NCBI GenBank assembly: GCA_037953625.1
Contig: CM075655.1
Coordinates: forward strand, 19,424,001-19,488,000
Source: Crotalaria pallida
Taxonomy: Eukaryota > Streptophyta > Magnoliopsida > Fabales > Fabaceae
Length of the DNA: 64,000 bases
Direction: 5' to 3'
Shown: positions 34,424 through 46,731 of the stretch, in pieces
Position numbering within the stretch: position 1 is the first letter of the stretch
Layout of the letters: each line of letters begins with the position of its first letter
Made by a program: the position numbers and the translations under genes
Notes under the pieces: generated by a model
What the model was told of the DNA's origin: nothing
The model's input: only the letters and a program-made list of their open reading frames with translations
Databases searched by the model: none

Positions 34424-35792
34424 GTAAGGGTTCTTTACCTTGCTTTAGGAGGTATTTTCTAATTAGTATATAATACTTGCTAAGAATATGTGGGTGTTCT
34501 TATAACTGATCATTCGGTAATTAATTTAAATTAAATATAAAGTAAGAAAGTAAACGAAATGAACTATAAATTGATGCTGGTAATTGAATATGCAGGTTAA
34601 GTGTTATATGTTATCATGTATGTTTATTTGAAGAACAGGAACTCTGGTTATTAATTGTGAATGATTATAAGTGATTATTGTTTTTGTATGTCTGATTGAC
34701 TCAAAGAGATATGTGAGAATTATATAAATGGTTGAATTGTGATGTTTGTGTGCTAAATGTGTATCGCCTAATGAATTGAATAATAAATAAAAGAAAGAAT
34801 GTATGTATGAGATGTTTAACTAGAATGAGAAATAAGGAATTAAAAGAGTTAAAAACGTCATGGCATAAACTTAGGGAATTGAGAATATAAAGTGTGAAAA
34901 TTGTTGTGTATATTTGTATGATAAATGTATGTTGAATGACGAATGAAATAACAAGTTAATAATAAAAGCCAAGAGAGAAAAGGATAATTATAAAGAAATT
35001 AAAGAAGAGAAAAGATCATAAATAAAAAGAATAACTAAATAAGCTAAACGAAATGAGGATGAGAATAATAAAAGGATACTTGTCACAGGTTAGGTCGGGA
35101 GGACCTGGTCGTAAGACCCTGTGGCCAATTGATAAAAGAATTAATAAAAGAATGGGCCAACGCAGGTTAGATCGTGGGATCTGGTCGTAAGACCCTGTGG
35201 CCAACGCAGGTTAGATAGTATGATCTGGTCGTGAGACCCTATGGCGCAGGTTAGGTCGAAAGATCTGGTCGTGAGACCCTGTGACATAGGTTAGGTCATA
35301 TGAATCTGGTTGTTAGACCCTGTGGATAGATGATAAAGAAAATATTTGGTGCAGGTTAGGTCGGTGGGCCTGGTCGTGAGACCCTGTAGCCAAATTAATA
35401 AAAAGAAAGAAGTAAAGAACGAATAGAAAGAAAGAAAGAGAAGAGAACAAGAAAAATATAAAAGAATGAAATAAAGAAAGCATACATGAAAGAAAGAGAA
35501 GAAAACAATAAAAATATAAAAGAAAGAAATAAAGAGAGAAGGCAAGATTGAAAGATAATATGATGTGAGTGAGAGAAAAGATAATCAATAACATATGAAA
35601 AAGATAAAAGAGCGAAGGTTATGGGTTTAAGAGTGGTTAAGGGAACTCTTGTTTGTGTGTGACGCATGCTTGGCTTGATGATTGAAAATATGTGTTACGT
35701 GTTAAATGTGTTTGACTTAGTAGGTCATTATGTTTAGTTAGGAACTACTTTCTACTTCATGTGTAAAGCTCACCCTTACAACCATTTTTCAG
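34424..35792 (+). other. Predicted intron in LTR H
   Basis: The donor TCTAAAG/GTAAGGG (34423/34424) follows the GC-rich segment. The acceptor ACCATTTTTCAG/GTTTTTAG is at 35792/35793. The intron is AT-rich and holds the dyad array at 35084-35392. The acceptor differs in sequence from those of A, B, F and I, but the layout is the same. Inferred only. Confidence 0.5.
35084..35392 (+). repeat. GGTC/GACC covarying dyad array (H, 5' LTR)
   Basis: About six units, each with two short inverted repeats: a variable one (AGGTC/GACCT, AGATC/GATCT, AGAT/ATCT and G-U versions) and a constant one (GGTCGTRAGACC), ending CCTGTGG. The arms of the first change together. The 3' LTR copy is at 43936-44240. Confidence 0.85.
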
Positions 35793-36197
35793 GTTTTTAG
35801 CTTGGAGCTTACACAGTTTCTGGCCGAGCAGGTTGAACCTCCACTACGTGGAGTATCTGTTTGTTATTTACGAGTGGACTGCAGTTTTAGATATGTTAAA
35901 AACTACTATTTTGTAATTTAAAAATATGTATTAGTTGTACGCCCCTGTTTGAGATATTCGGGGCATTAGGATCTGTTTCTGGATAATATTTATATCATTT
36001 TATGTTTTAATAGTTTGCTGGACTGAACAGGTTAAGCAGGTACAAAATTGGAAATTTTGGGAAAGTCCGAAAAACAGAGGAAACTCTGTCCGTTTTCCGG
36101 AAAAATATTCTTAAGTATTTTAATTTAAAAAGAAATTTTCAATTACCATTTTTATAAAATCCTAATTTAACTAAATAATTGTGAGGGTGTTACATTA

Positions 36198-36209
36198 TGG
36201 TACCAGAGC
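36198..36209 (+). promoter_or_regulatory. Primer binding site of element H
   Basis: TGGTACCAGAGC lies three bases after the 5' LTR, one base different from the usual TGGTATCAGAGC tRNA-Met site. It sets the plus orientation of H. Confidence 0.82.
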
Positions 36210-39018
36210 AGTTTTTCCTCGGCCTTGGAGTGTGGTCTCACAACTCCTTTGGGTTACTCACCAAGCGAGTAACCGATAGATAGTTAAGTCAGATGAATAG
36301 GATACATATATATATTTATATATTTATAGGGAAACACATATAGTTATAGGAACTAAGTGTTAAGATTTGGAAGCGTAGTGATAGCGTTAAGCCATGGAAC
36401 ACATGTTTAACTTTAATTGAATTCGGCGATGGTGTTGTCGTTTGATGGAATGTGAGGTCAGAACCGATCACTCTGATCCTTGCATCTGTTAAGTGATAAT
36501 ATCATCAATAACCGCTCCAATGATGTTGCTATTGATAGATGGGAGATTGGGACTGATCACCTCGATCTTCGCACCTATTCATGGTCGATGCCATTGGAAG
36601 CTCCTAACTAAAACAAAAACCGATCCGAAATAGAATTTCCCCAAGAAGTACCACCTTTAGGAGGAAGGAAGCCAACCAGACAGTGCCTTTCGAACCCTTC
36701 ATGCAGCATCCTGGAGAAAACCAAGCTGGCCTTAGGAACCCCTTCTAAATTGCATGAAGAACCAAATCAGATGTTGCTAGCCATAAAAAAAAAAGTTTTG
36801 ACAATTCCATAAAGTCTCCACGCTGAGACTAGATGATCTTAGCAATTGAGCACCAACAGGTAGTAAGCTTAACCTGACCCTTAGTCTTGGAAATGATGTA
36901 AACCCCTAAGAGTGTTGGCCTACCTCGATCCATGGGCACTAAGTGTCATTCAAGCTTTATTCGTGTTTCGTTGAACCGTAAGTAATGATTCCATTCGTGC
37001 GAGTAAACCTCCATCTTCTTATTTTGATCTTCGTGGTTCTGAACCAAATTTGATGCAACTATTTCAATCCTAACCAAGTGCATTCGTGTTTCAACCATCT
37101 AAGGTTGGTGAACTATTGATTTTCCCTATGTTTGTCTTTGGTGAATATCAGACGTTCATGGAGTTCTAGTTTTGTCTACTCGATTCGGTTACCTCGTATG
37201 AATAAAACTGGACCACTGTACGAGGTACCCTCACCGAGATCGATCAAGTCAATCATCACTCTGTAGAAAGTACATCTATTAATGATTCCTTAATGAAAGT
37301 GCATTCTCTGGGATAATCTCCATTGTCTTCTTGCTTGACATGTGCCCAGTCATGCTGCTAACCTCGATGTCTGTACGGGCATGAACCTTTCTCGACCTTG
37401 TCACCCAGCACATCCTTGATCACCTTGCGAAGATCATTAAGCTTCTCCTTGAGTGCTTTGTGTTTCTTTTTCACATCTTCACTCTTTTCGAGCCTCAAGC
37501 ATCAAGTGGGAGAACTTAGAAGTAGACACGAGAATTTGCCAAATCGTAGAAATTCAATATGACCCAATGCTCCTCAACAGGTGCCATCTTCAATCTCGAA
37601 GAACTGTCAAAAAGTTAGATAGACGATCCTTAGAACTGACCAAGCCTATTATTTGACATTGACACCGCCAGGCATGTCAATGCCAAGTAGGGGAGTAAGG
37701 AACCATAGTTGGAATCTGTTACTCCTATCTGATTAAATCTGGACACTGAACCGAAAGAACCTTTCCCTAATAGTCGAAGTTGGTACTCCCAAGTGCCGGA
37801 GTATGGACGAAGTCAACCATTAGTCCGGAGGAAATGCCTTTTTCTATGAATATCTAGTAGGAATACATTCTTTAGGATAATCTTCTTCATCTTCTTGCTT
37901 GACATGTATCTAATCATGCTAACGTCTCCAATGCCTGTATCTACCTGATTCTTGTCATGTTGGCGACCCTCGTGGACCCCGCCAATCACCATAAAGTATG
38001 GAGAAAACCATACGCGGTCAGACACCACAACCTTTTCAAACTCGTCAACCCATCACGACTCCCGATTTCGAAAGAAGTGCAAGTCTTAAGGTGATAGAAA
38101 TGTCAAATTCCATTAGCTTTCTTGTTATGTATCAAGTTCGTTCAAGCTTTCCTTAAGGTTTAGCTCGAAGAAGGTTGTAAGGGATTGCTGACATACACCC
38201 AAGGTATGTCATGAGTGTCGTTGGTCTAAAATAGTGTCTAACAGAATGTTCAAACGTCAAGAATACTTGCCAACCTCCAACCATTGACCATCGAAAATCG
38301 TTTAAGAATTTAATAGTAAATTTGAAAGCCTTAATTAGTACCTCAATTCGTGCAAGTAGATCCCTTCCTCCTCATTCTTCTTGGTTTCACATGACCTCGA
38401 AGTAGCGATTTTTGATCACGGATCAAAGATTTCGCGCTCCAATCTACTAAACATTGAGAATTTACGATCTTCTCCTTGTTTCTTATCTTAAAATATCTAT
38501 CGTTCCTGGAGTTCCAGTCTTATTTATTCGATCAGATTTCGGGAAATTTCTATCCATAAGCTGCTACATTCTGCGAGGAGTCTTTGGATCGCATAATCTT
38601 ATACTATTTTCTTAAAGCGAAGTCGCAAATTCCTCGTGAATTCCAAAGATTATATTTTCTGTTGTTGTTAGATTCTTGCACTCTTTATTAAAAGTCGTAT
38701 GAAAGGCAATCAGGAACCGACACGTTCGATTTCCTGCTTCCTGGCATCGGAGTAAGCAGGTAAATTGATGCTAAGTGGGGGAGGATTTCAACCCAAGAAA
38801 TGGAAGATGGAACTTTCATAATAAGGAAATGGTGAATCTGTCGCGATAGAGGAGATACGTAGTGTTCGAGGACAGACATGACAATACTAAGAAGAATGGA
38901 CCTAAACACATCGGAAGCGAGGAAATAGAACCGACAGGAACCCCATTAGCTGGATGGTTCTCCGCGTTACGAAGTAACCCGAATTTCGGGGACGAAATTC
39001 TTGTAAGTGGGGGAGAAT
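36210..39018 (+). other. Interior of element H, no recognised coding region
   Basis: There are only short frames. It contains diverged internal duplications: around 37290-37380 and 37840-37940 (both with TTCTTGCTTGACATG), and around 36960 and 38340. It ends in a polypurine tract at 39006-39018 before the 3' LTR. It may be a worn-down gag-pol; I could not recognise any domain. Confidence 0.7.
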
Positions 39019-39334
39019 TGTAACATCCCTATTTTTAATTCCAAACATAATAAGAGTAATAAAAAGAAAAATAGCACTGATGTAACACCCCAAAATTTTA
39101 ATCCTGGATTAATGGAATATTAATTATAAAGTTTATTATAATTAATTATTTCTATTTTTAATCTTTGATTAAAACCTGTGTTTATATTATTAGAATTTAT
39201 TTTAATAAATATATTTATGCATGAAATAGGTATTTTTGCATATTAGTCCCTGGGTTGGGACCTAGAAGCAAATATAGGAAAGATTTTGGAGGGAAAGTAA
39301 ATAAAATAATTATTTTTCAAAAACTGGACAAACT

Positions 39335-39362
39335 ACTCGAGTATTTTCTGGAATACTCGAGT
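39335..39362. repeat. ACTCGAGT palindrome pair in F promoter region
   Basis: Exact ACTCGAGT at 39335 and 39355, 20 bp apart, about 140 bp upstream of the TATA-like TATTTAAG. The location matches the 5828-5926 pairs in LTR A. Confidence 0.9.
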
Positions 39363-39988
39363 ATTCTGGACAGAGTTGCACGAGTTAGTGCGTTTGGTGA
39401 GTCACCAACAACGATTCTCGTGTGTTGACACAAAATCGTCTTCCTCAACACTTCAATGCCTTCGTGTCGAGCTGCATGAAGGTTTTGGCCAAGTATTTAA
39501 GCCGTGGTTGACGGATTAAGCAACCCATTTTGCCAAATTGAAGAAGAGTTAGTGTGTTAGGGTTCTTGAATCGTTTCATTCGATTCTTCCTCTGTGTGCT
39601 GATCTGAGTGATAAATTATACACCAATACAAAGCTCACATCACGAGCTTTGTATAGACACTAAAATCGTGAGGATTGAGTGAGTGTGGTGGAAGATTTGG
39701 AGCTTGGAAGTTGAGACTGTTATCTGTCAAAGTGGTTCTGGGGGCTCACTTTGATTCCGATTTCTGGTAAGCTCACGAATCCTATGAGTCTCAATTCGAT
39801 TTCTCTAGTTAGTTTATGTTGCATAGAATCTAGGAAAACTAAAATCCCCAATTTTTATCTCTGTTTCATGTGTGAACCAATTCAATTTTGGTGCTGCACT
39901 CGAAACTGTCATGCATGTGAAGCTCAAAGTGATTCCTGGGGTTGGAGAGCTTTCTCTTGGAAATTCTTGGTTGGAACACGTCTGAGAG

Positions 39989-41472
39989 GTAAGGGGAAGT
40001 AAATTTCGTACACTAGATAGAGTTTAAATTCCATTAAATTCATTAGAGAGCCACCAAGAGGCTCTAAGGGCTTAGATTGAATAGGAACTTTGGTTTGGAG
40101 ACCAAGTCATGCTCTAAAACTGTGTTGAGCAAGTTCTAAATCATGCATGCAAGCTTAAATGACCATTGTTTCATGAGTGTGATGTTTATTTTGCAATTTG
40201 AGGTATTGAGTTGCCAAATTGAGTATTTTATGCATTAATGGTTGATTCTCTGTCAAATCTGTTATTTGATATGAAATGAATGTTGTCGCATGTTCAAATT
40301 ATGATATGTTAACTCTGTTGATCCTTGGAATGGACTGGAAATGAGTAGAAATGAAAATGGTATGTTGAAACTAAGATTTCAGTGTTTTCTGCTGCGAAAC
40401 ACTCGAGTATTAGACCAGGTACTCGAGTAAAACGTTTGTAAAACAATGTAATTTTAGCAAGAACACTCGAGTATTGTGTCTGGTACTCGAGTATCGAGCA
40501 AGACCTGAGGACATGTTAAGGCAAACCACTCGAGTAATGCAGGGTTGACTCGAGTATTCTGGAAATCATGATGAACACTCGAGTAACCCATGAACTACTC
40601 GAGTAATTTATTGAATTTGAAACCCAAATCCTCAGAAAGTCATGAACACTCGAGTAACCCTAAGTACACTCGAGTAATCTGGAAAAGTTGAAAAACACTC
40701 GAGTATACTGAATTATACTCGAGTAATTTACCCAGAACCTGAGAAACACCATTTTCAATTCTAACTCAATTGGTTAAGGATTTCATAACCATAATCCAAG
40801 GGATCTGAACTTAAGAGGAATTGATTAATATGGATACACCGTTTGGATGACGGTCCGTTTGGATGACGGAATGTGCCTAGGTGGCATGTAATATATTAAT
40901 CAATTTCCTTCAATCGTAAAAATGATGCATTCATTTGGAGTTTGGATGGTAAGTCGTTTATCATGTTTTGGTAACATGAGGAGGGCCTCTGGGAGTGCCA
41001 ATACGCTTGCTTGATGACACGTCGTTGACGTGGTCGGCTGAGTGGATGCCGATACGGTTATACCATTTGGATGATGAGCCATTTGGATGACGGTACGTTG
41101 CTCGGGTGGCACATTATAACATTGCTCGGATGGCATTGATTCCAAGCTTGTCGTGTACATTCTTGGTGAATGTACGAACTGTTGTATACCTAGGAATACA
41201 ACGCACTGGTGAGTGCTGGGTTGTCAGGGATGGACGTCAAAGAGTGACATAGAATGATGGAGATAGGCATGAGAGCTAGATTCATGCATCATGCCACTCA
41301 TTTGAATTAAGTGTGATAAATGAAACAAGTATGAGCATCCTAATTGCATTCAATAACTGCTAAGTGCTAAATGTGATTGTTGTTCATTGTCGCATATTTA
41401 CATATTCATATTGTGCAAATTTATACTCTGTTGATTATGTGTATAGAAATGCTTACCCCTATGCCCTTGTAG
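39989..41472 (+). other. Predicted intron within LTR F
   Basis: The donor CTGAGAG/GTAAGG is at 39988/39989, with an alternative at 39766/39767. The acceptor ATGCCCTTGTAG/GTGATG is at 41472/41473. It encloses all six palindrome pairs and the GGATGACGG repeats. By my count it is 1,484 bp, the same as the predicted intron of LTR A, which may be chance. Confidence 0.55.
40401..40724. repeat. Six ACTCGAGT-N12-ACTCGAGT pairs in LTR F
   Basis: Exact sites start at 40401/40421, 40465/40485, 40528/40548, 40577/40597, 40648/40668 and 40697/40717. All six pairs have a 20-bp period, while the gaps between pairs vary (49-71 bp). The spacers differ in sequence, so spacing and palindrome are kept but not what lies between. 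Confidence 0.95.
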
Positions 41473-41475
41473 GTG

Positions 41476-41907
41476 ATGTCACGTTACATCGCTTGCGTCG
41501 AGATCCGGCCACTTTTTAGTGGCATATGGATCTACGAGGATCACCGAGCGGTCTTCGAGGGAGAGGTAGAGGTTATCTTCTACCATCCCAACTCGATGGT
41601 CCGGTTTCATCCTCGTAGATTTATGATTCCCATCATGTACACTATGCACGTACCCCTCTTTTATACTTACCATGGACCACCTCCCACACGACCAGCTCGC
41701 TCATATCACAGTTTTTATTTTCAACCTACCCGCTCACACCCTTTTTCTTCTAGAGTCGTCCGCGAGGAGACTCCCCCTTCTGATTCGAGGAGCCCAATCA
41801 GGGTCTCACCATCACCTGACCCTGTACGCAGTGGTAGGGTACACTCTCCCTCGGATGAGATCGAGGAGGATCCGGTTGAGGACGAGAGCATACTTTCTAT
41901 ACTTTAA
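41476..41907 (+). CDS. Conserved LTR-encoded protein (F), 3'-truncated
   Basis: The ATG lies three bases after a predicted splice acceptor. The first 62 residues align without gaps to the B protein, sharing EIRPL, VFEGEVE, YHPN and PRRF. F continues into a Pro/Ser/Arg-rich middle and an acidic end (DEIEEDPVEDE). The last six or so codons come from the flanking H sequence, so the true C-terminus is lost. It is not recognised as any named family. Against B, differences by codon position are about 20, 11 and 29 (first, second, third), as expected for a protein under selection. Confidence 0.6.
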   Translation: MSRYIACVEIRPLFSGIWIYEDHRAVFEGEVEVIFYHPNSMVRFHPRRFMIPIMYTMHVPLFYTYHGPPPTRPARSYHSFYFQPTRSHPFSSRVVREETPPSDSRSPIRVSPSPDPVRSGRVHSPSDEIEEDPVEDESILSIL

Positions 41908-42078
41908 TATATTTTGACGTTTTAAATGTTGAACTTGTTTGAAGAATTTTAAGATTCTTAACTTTATAATTTCATATAAGTACTTACTAAATGCTTACAT
42001 TTTATTATTAGTATTTTTTGAGATTTACAATAAACAAATAAAGAAAAATGGTATTAGTGTTTTAAAACCATACTAACA

Positions 42079-42081
42079 CAA

Positions 42082-42117
<36 letters not shown>

Positions 42118-42216
42118 AAGAAAAATAAAAATAATAATAATAATAATAAATAAAAAGAAAAAGAAAAATAATAATAATAATAATAATATTAGTAATAATA
42201 GTAATAATAATAATAA

Positions 42217-42257
<41 letters not shown>

Positions 42258-42270
42258 GTAATGTAATAAT
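42079..42270 (+). repeat. (TAA)n microsatellite in H 3' LTR
   Basis: The longer counterpart of 33272-33416. It again sits just before the GC-rich leader-like block. Confidence 0.9.
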
Positions 42271-43935
42271 AATAAAAAAAAAAGATAGTATGAGGAAGGG
42301 GGTTCGTAACCCTCCCTCCCCAACTCCTTCTTCTTCCCTGTTATGAGGCACCGGCCCTAACCCATATCTCCCTCCACCGGTCCCATTTTTTTTCGCCGCC
42401 AAAAGCCACCCTCAGCGTCGCCGCTTGGCTCTTCTCTTCCCCTTTGGCGTTTGCCCTCTCTTTCTCCCTCTTACTTGAATCTCCCTCTCACCTCCACTGC
42501 TCTCCTCCGTCCTCTCTGTCTCTCTCTTGCGCGCTCGAAGCCACGCCACCGCGCGCCGCCGCCACTTGCGTTCCCCCTCCCACCAATCGCGAGTCCTGAT
42601 GCGAATCGCCGCCACCCAGTAATCGCCGCCACCCAGCAATCGCCGCCACCGACTGAGCTACGACGTCAACACGAAGCTCGCTCACCGTCGTCGCCTAAGT
42701 GCAGTGCCACCATCTCCGTTTTCGTCTTCCTCCATGGGGTCCCTATGTCGCATCACCATTGTTGTTGGAGGGAGATTCGCGAGTTGTGAATCGCGGCCTT
42801 CATCGCCGTACCCGAGACCGCTTAAGGAGTGAAGACTGAACAACCACCATGATCAAAACCTGAGTCGTCGCCAATGTTCTCTGATGTTGCTTCCACCAAA
42901 GTCGCGATCTGCCGCTGCCACCCAAGATCGGATCGCCACCACGGGTCCTTGCATCACCGAACCTGAACCCCCACCGCTGGAGCTGCTGTGACGGGTTTGA
43001 CAGTGCTGCTCCTTGCACTCCTCCACCGTTGCTGCCATGAAGGAACTTGAAGCTTTTAGGGCTGTGTGGTTTAAACCGATTCGGCCATGACCCGTATTGG
43101 ACTGGTGCAACCGTGGTTGGATCGGGGTAAACCGGATCGTCGTGAATCGGGGCGGTTGTCTTCCCTGCTGGGGATGATGAAAGAAATTCAGGACCAGCCG
43201 CAGCGTAGAAATCAATGGACGTCATCATGCGGAATGAGTAGGTATTTGACGAAATTAAGAGTTAAAGCGTCTAAAGGTAAGGGGTTCTTTACCTTGCTTT
43301 AGGAGGTATTTTCTAATTAGTATATAATACTTGCTAAGAATATGTGGGTGTGCTTATAACTGATCATTCGGTAATTAATTTAAATTAAATATAAAGTAAG
43401 AAAGTAAACGAAATGAACTATAAATTGATGCTGGTAATTGAATATGCAGGCTAAGTGTCATATGTTATCATGTATGTTTATTTGAAGAACAAGAACTCTG
43501 GTTATTAATTGTGAATGATTATAAGTGATTATTGTTTTGTATGTCTGATTGACTCAAAGAGATATGTGTGAATTATATAAGTGGTTGAATTGTGATGTTT
43601 GTGTTCTAAATGTGTATCGCCTAATGAATTGAATAATAAATAAAAGAAAGAATGTATGTATGAGATGTATAACTAGAATGAGAAATAAGGAATTAAAAGA
43701 GTTAAAAACGTCATGGCATAAACTTAGGGAATTGAGAATATAAAGTGTGAAAATTGTTGTGTATATTTGTATGATAAATGTATGTTGAATGACGAATGAA
43801 ATAACAAGTAATAATAAAAGGCAAGAGAGAAAAGGATAATTATAAAGAAATTAAAGAAGAGAAAAGATCATAAATAAAAAGAATAACTAAATAAGCTAAA
43901 CGAAATGAGGATGAGAATAATAAAAGGATACTTGT

Positions 43936-44240
43936 CACAGGTTAGGTCGGGAGGACCTGGTCGTAAGACCCTGTGGCCAATTGATAAAAGAATTAATAAA
44001 AGAATGGGCCAACGCAGGTTAGATCGTGGGATCTGGTCGTAAGACCCTGTGGCCAACGCAGGTTAGATAGTATGATCTGGTCGTGAGACCCTATGGCGCA
44101 GGTTAGGTCGAAAGATCTGGTCGTGAGACCCTGTGACATAGGTTAGGTCATATGAATCTGGTTGTTAGACCCTGTGGATAGATGATAAAGAAAATATTTG
44201 GTGCAGGTTAGGTCGGTGGGCCTAGTCGTGAGACCCTGTA
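43936..44240 (+). repeat. GGTC/GACC dyad array (H, 3' LTR)
   Basis: The near-identical copy of 35084-35392, with the same unit number and order. Confidence 0.85.
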
Positions 44241-45373
44241 GCCAAATTAATAAAAAGAAAGAAGTAAAAAATGAATAGAAAGAAAGAAAGAGAAGAGAAC
44301 AAGAAAAATATAAAAGAATGAAATAAAGAAAGAATACATGAAAGAAAGAGAAGAAAACAATAAAAATATAAAAGAAAGAAATAAAGAGAGAAGGCAAGAT
44401 TGTATGATAATATGATGTGAGTGAGAGAAAAGAGAATCAATAACATATGAAAAAGATAAAAGAGTGAAGGTTATGGGTTTAAGAGTGGTTAAGGGAACTC
44501 TTGTTTGTGTGTGATGCATGTTTGGCTTGATGATTGAAAATATGTGTTACGTGTTAAATGTGTTTGACTTAGTAGGTCATTATGTTTAGTTAGGAACTAC
44601 TTTCTACTTCATGTGTAAAGCTCACCACTACTACAGAAAAACGTTTTGAGGGAGGTTATTTTGCATAAAAGAGGGCGGTTCCGAACCCTTCTTAAATGTA
44701 TCGCCTTTGTAAGTACTGTTTTTTTTTAGTGTGGTTCGAAACCGCCCTCTTTAATGTTTTTTAAGAGCAGTTCCGAACCACCTTTTTTTATTTAAGTAAC
44801 CTCCTTTGTTCCTTTCATCTGAACCGCCCTCTTATGATTTTTTGAACCGCCCTCTTTTATGTTTTTTTTTTGTTGCCTGCTTCCTATTTTGTGAACCTCT
44901 CTTGTTTTAAGTTTTTTTTTCATCCCTGAATAATTTTTGGAATTATTCATTACAGAATGTGTAAATTTTTTTAATTTCTATGTTATTTCAAAAATTATGC
45001 AAGATTCACAAAAAAAAAAAAAAAATTGTGCATCAAACATAATCTAATCTAACAAAATAATTTCGTTAAAAGAGCTGCATAGTAATAAAATCACTATGAT
45101 GAGTATAATAAGTGTTTACATTACAAAATCACAAGATCACAAGTCCAGCCAAAAAAAAATCTTGTGAAAACAGACATAGAGTTTAAAACAATTGCATCTA
45201 TTAAGGCTACAAGAATCCCTGTTGGACAGTATCCTTACGAGAATCAATTGCATCTATTAAGACTACAAGAATCCCTGCTAATAATTGGAAGTATCAAATC
45301 TTAATCACATAAGAAGGATATTATACTCCGAATTGGCTAAAACTGAAAAAGATCAAACACATATTTAATTTAC

Positions 45374-45445
45374 TTGAAGTGCAACCAAAGTTGTTTCAAG
45401 CATGTCAAGTCCAGCTTGATTTGAAAATGTGAAAACAGGTAGTGC
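45374..45445 (-). pseudogene. Captured exon of an HD-ZIP III transcription factor
   Basis: The minus strand reads 24 codons including NQAGLDMLETTLVALQ, a segment I recognise from the C-terminal half of class III HD-ZIP proteins (REVOLUTA/PHABULOSA/ATHB8 group). It is bounded by an acceptor (TTTTGCCAG/G) and a donor (CTTCAA/GTAAAT). No other part of such a gene was identified. Recognition is from memory of the family. Confidence 0.7.
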
Positions 45446-46731
45446 CTGGCAAAATCATATGTGAAGTTAGATATTCTTAAATATTACAAACTGAAAAAAA
45501 AAAGATAGAATCAACACAGAAACAGTGATAAATAAACACATAGAAGATTCAAGGTTTGGAAAATAGCAACTTATGAGTTGTACTTGACAAGAATATGCTT
45601 ATTTGATAATGATTTTATTTGAAAGAAATAAGTGTGCAGCAAGGAGAATAGTACTGAATTCTATTGACTTCCTTGGTAAGAATTGAACATTTTAGAGTTA
45701 ATCATGAAATACTTGTACAATGACACAAGATTTACAAATTATTAATCCCTCAAAATTGTTGCAGCAACATCAAGTCAACTCCAACCTAAACCAAGTGGCT
45801 AAATACCATAAAAGAGTCTACAAAAGGTTAAGATGGGCAGCATGAAAAATGATAGTTCACAATAAGTGCCTTCATATACTGCACTTGAAATAAAGTCAAT
45901 AATGCTAGTCTGTGATGAAGAATGGATAGAAATTTATGCTACCAACTTCTACTAGAAATTTATGCTATCTGTACAAAGATGCTACTCATGAAAGAGAGAG
46001 TTATATCTGGTCCAGCATAATACTCATGAACCAAAGATGCTACTTGTTGAGCTCTATTGAAAGTATAGTTACCGGATGAAAATGCTTGTTAACTAAAACA
46101 ATATTATTCCAAATTATTAGCAAAACTAAAAGAACCTAACAAATAGGACAATTTCTTAAAAGACAAACTACTACTTAAGAGAAAAATGAATGAACTCATG
46201 TGGGAGAACGAAATAGTTATATCTGTACAAAGCTTAGCATGTGAACAAAAGCTTGCTCCTATCACCATTCTTGCTCTCCAGGATCCCAGATATTTGAGCC
46301 ATAATCAAATGGCATCACTTATGCTATTCTTCTAGGACACTTGCAACTCCAACTATAACCAATGAGATGATGCATGATTATACTTCAAGTTTATCAACCT
46401 TGATGTCTCTTTTAAGAGACAATTTAAGAAAATGACATACCTTTGATAGATGAGAATTGAGAAACTTCAAGACATTTGAGCTCAGCATACTCATTTTGTT
46501 ATGACTGAATATCCAATTCTTGGTTTGATTAAAAAAAGGGAGGATAAGTCATAATTCCTTACCAATGAATAAAAACGACTAAGTAATTAAAATCACAATT
46601 CCTTACCATATTGCACTAGACTAATTCACTACATTGTCAAAACCTACAATAAACTGAAGCTTAAAGCCACAAATCAAAAATGGCAGACCTAGCCCCTAAC
46701 AAAGTTCAGATCAGAGAAATGAAGGAAGTAC

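Larger units (their letters stand above)
32944..36194 (+). repeat. 5' LTR of element H
   Basis: It starts TGTAACATCCCC and ends GGGTGTTACA. It contains an AATCGATT site paired with a degenerate one 20 bp on (33008/33028), a TAA microsatellite, a GC-rich leader-like segment (about 33430-34420), a donor at 34424, a dyad array in the predicted intron, and an acceptor at 35792. Confidence 0.9.
39081..41886 (+). mobile_element. LTR F (3'-truncated LTR of a gypsy family)
   Basis: It starts TGTAACACCCC and is embedded in the 3' LTR of H. No primer site, gag or pol is present. It has an upstream palindrome pair (39335/39355), a TATTTAA (39494), a donor at 39989, six palindrome pairs (40401-40724), a second repeat of the TTTGGATGACGG type (about 40846-41110), the acceptor block at 41472 and an open frame. 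It is broken inside that frame by the junction with H. Confidence 0.8.

Noticed and set aside
35291..35667. Hydrophobic minus-strand frames (FLLYFSC...)
   Set aside because: They come from purine-rich AAGAAAGA sequence read on the other strand; low complexity.
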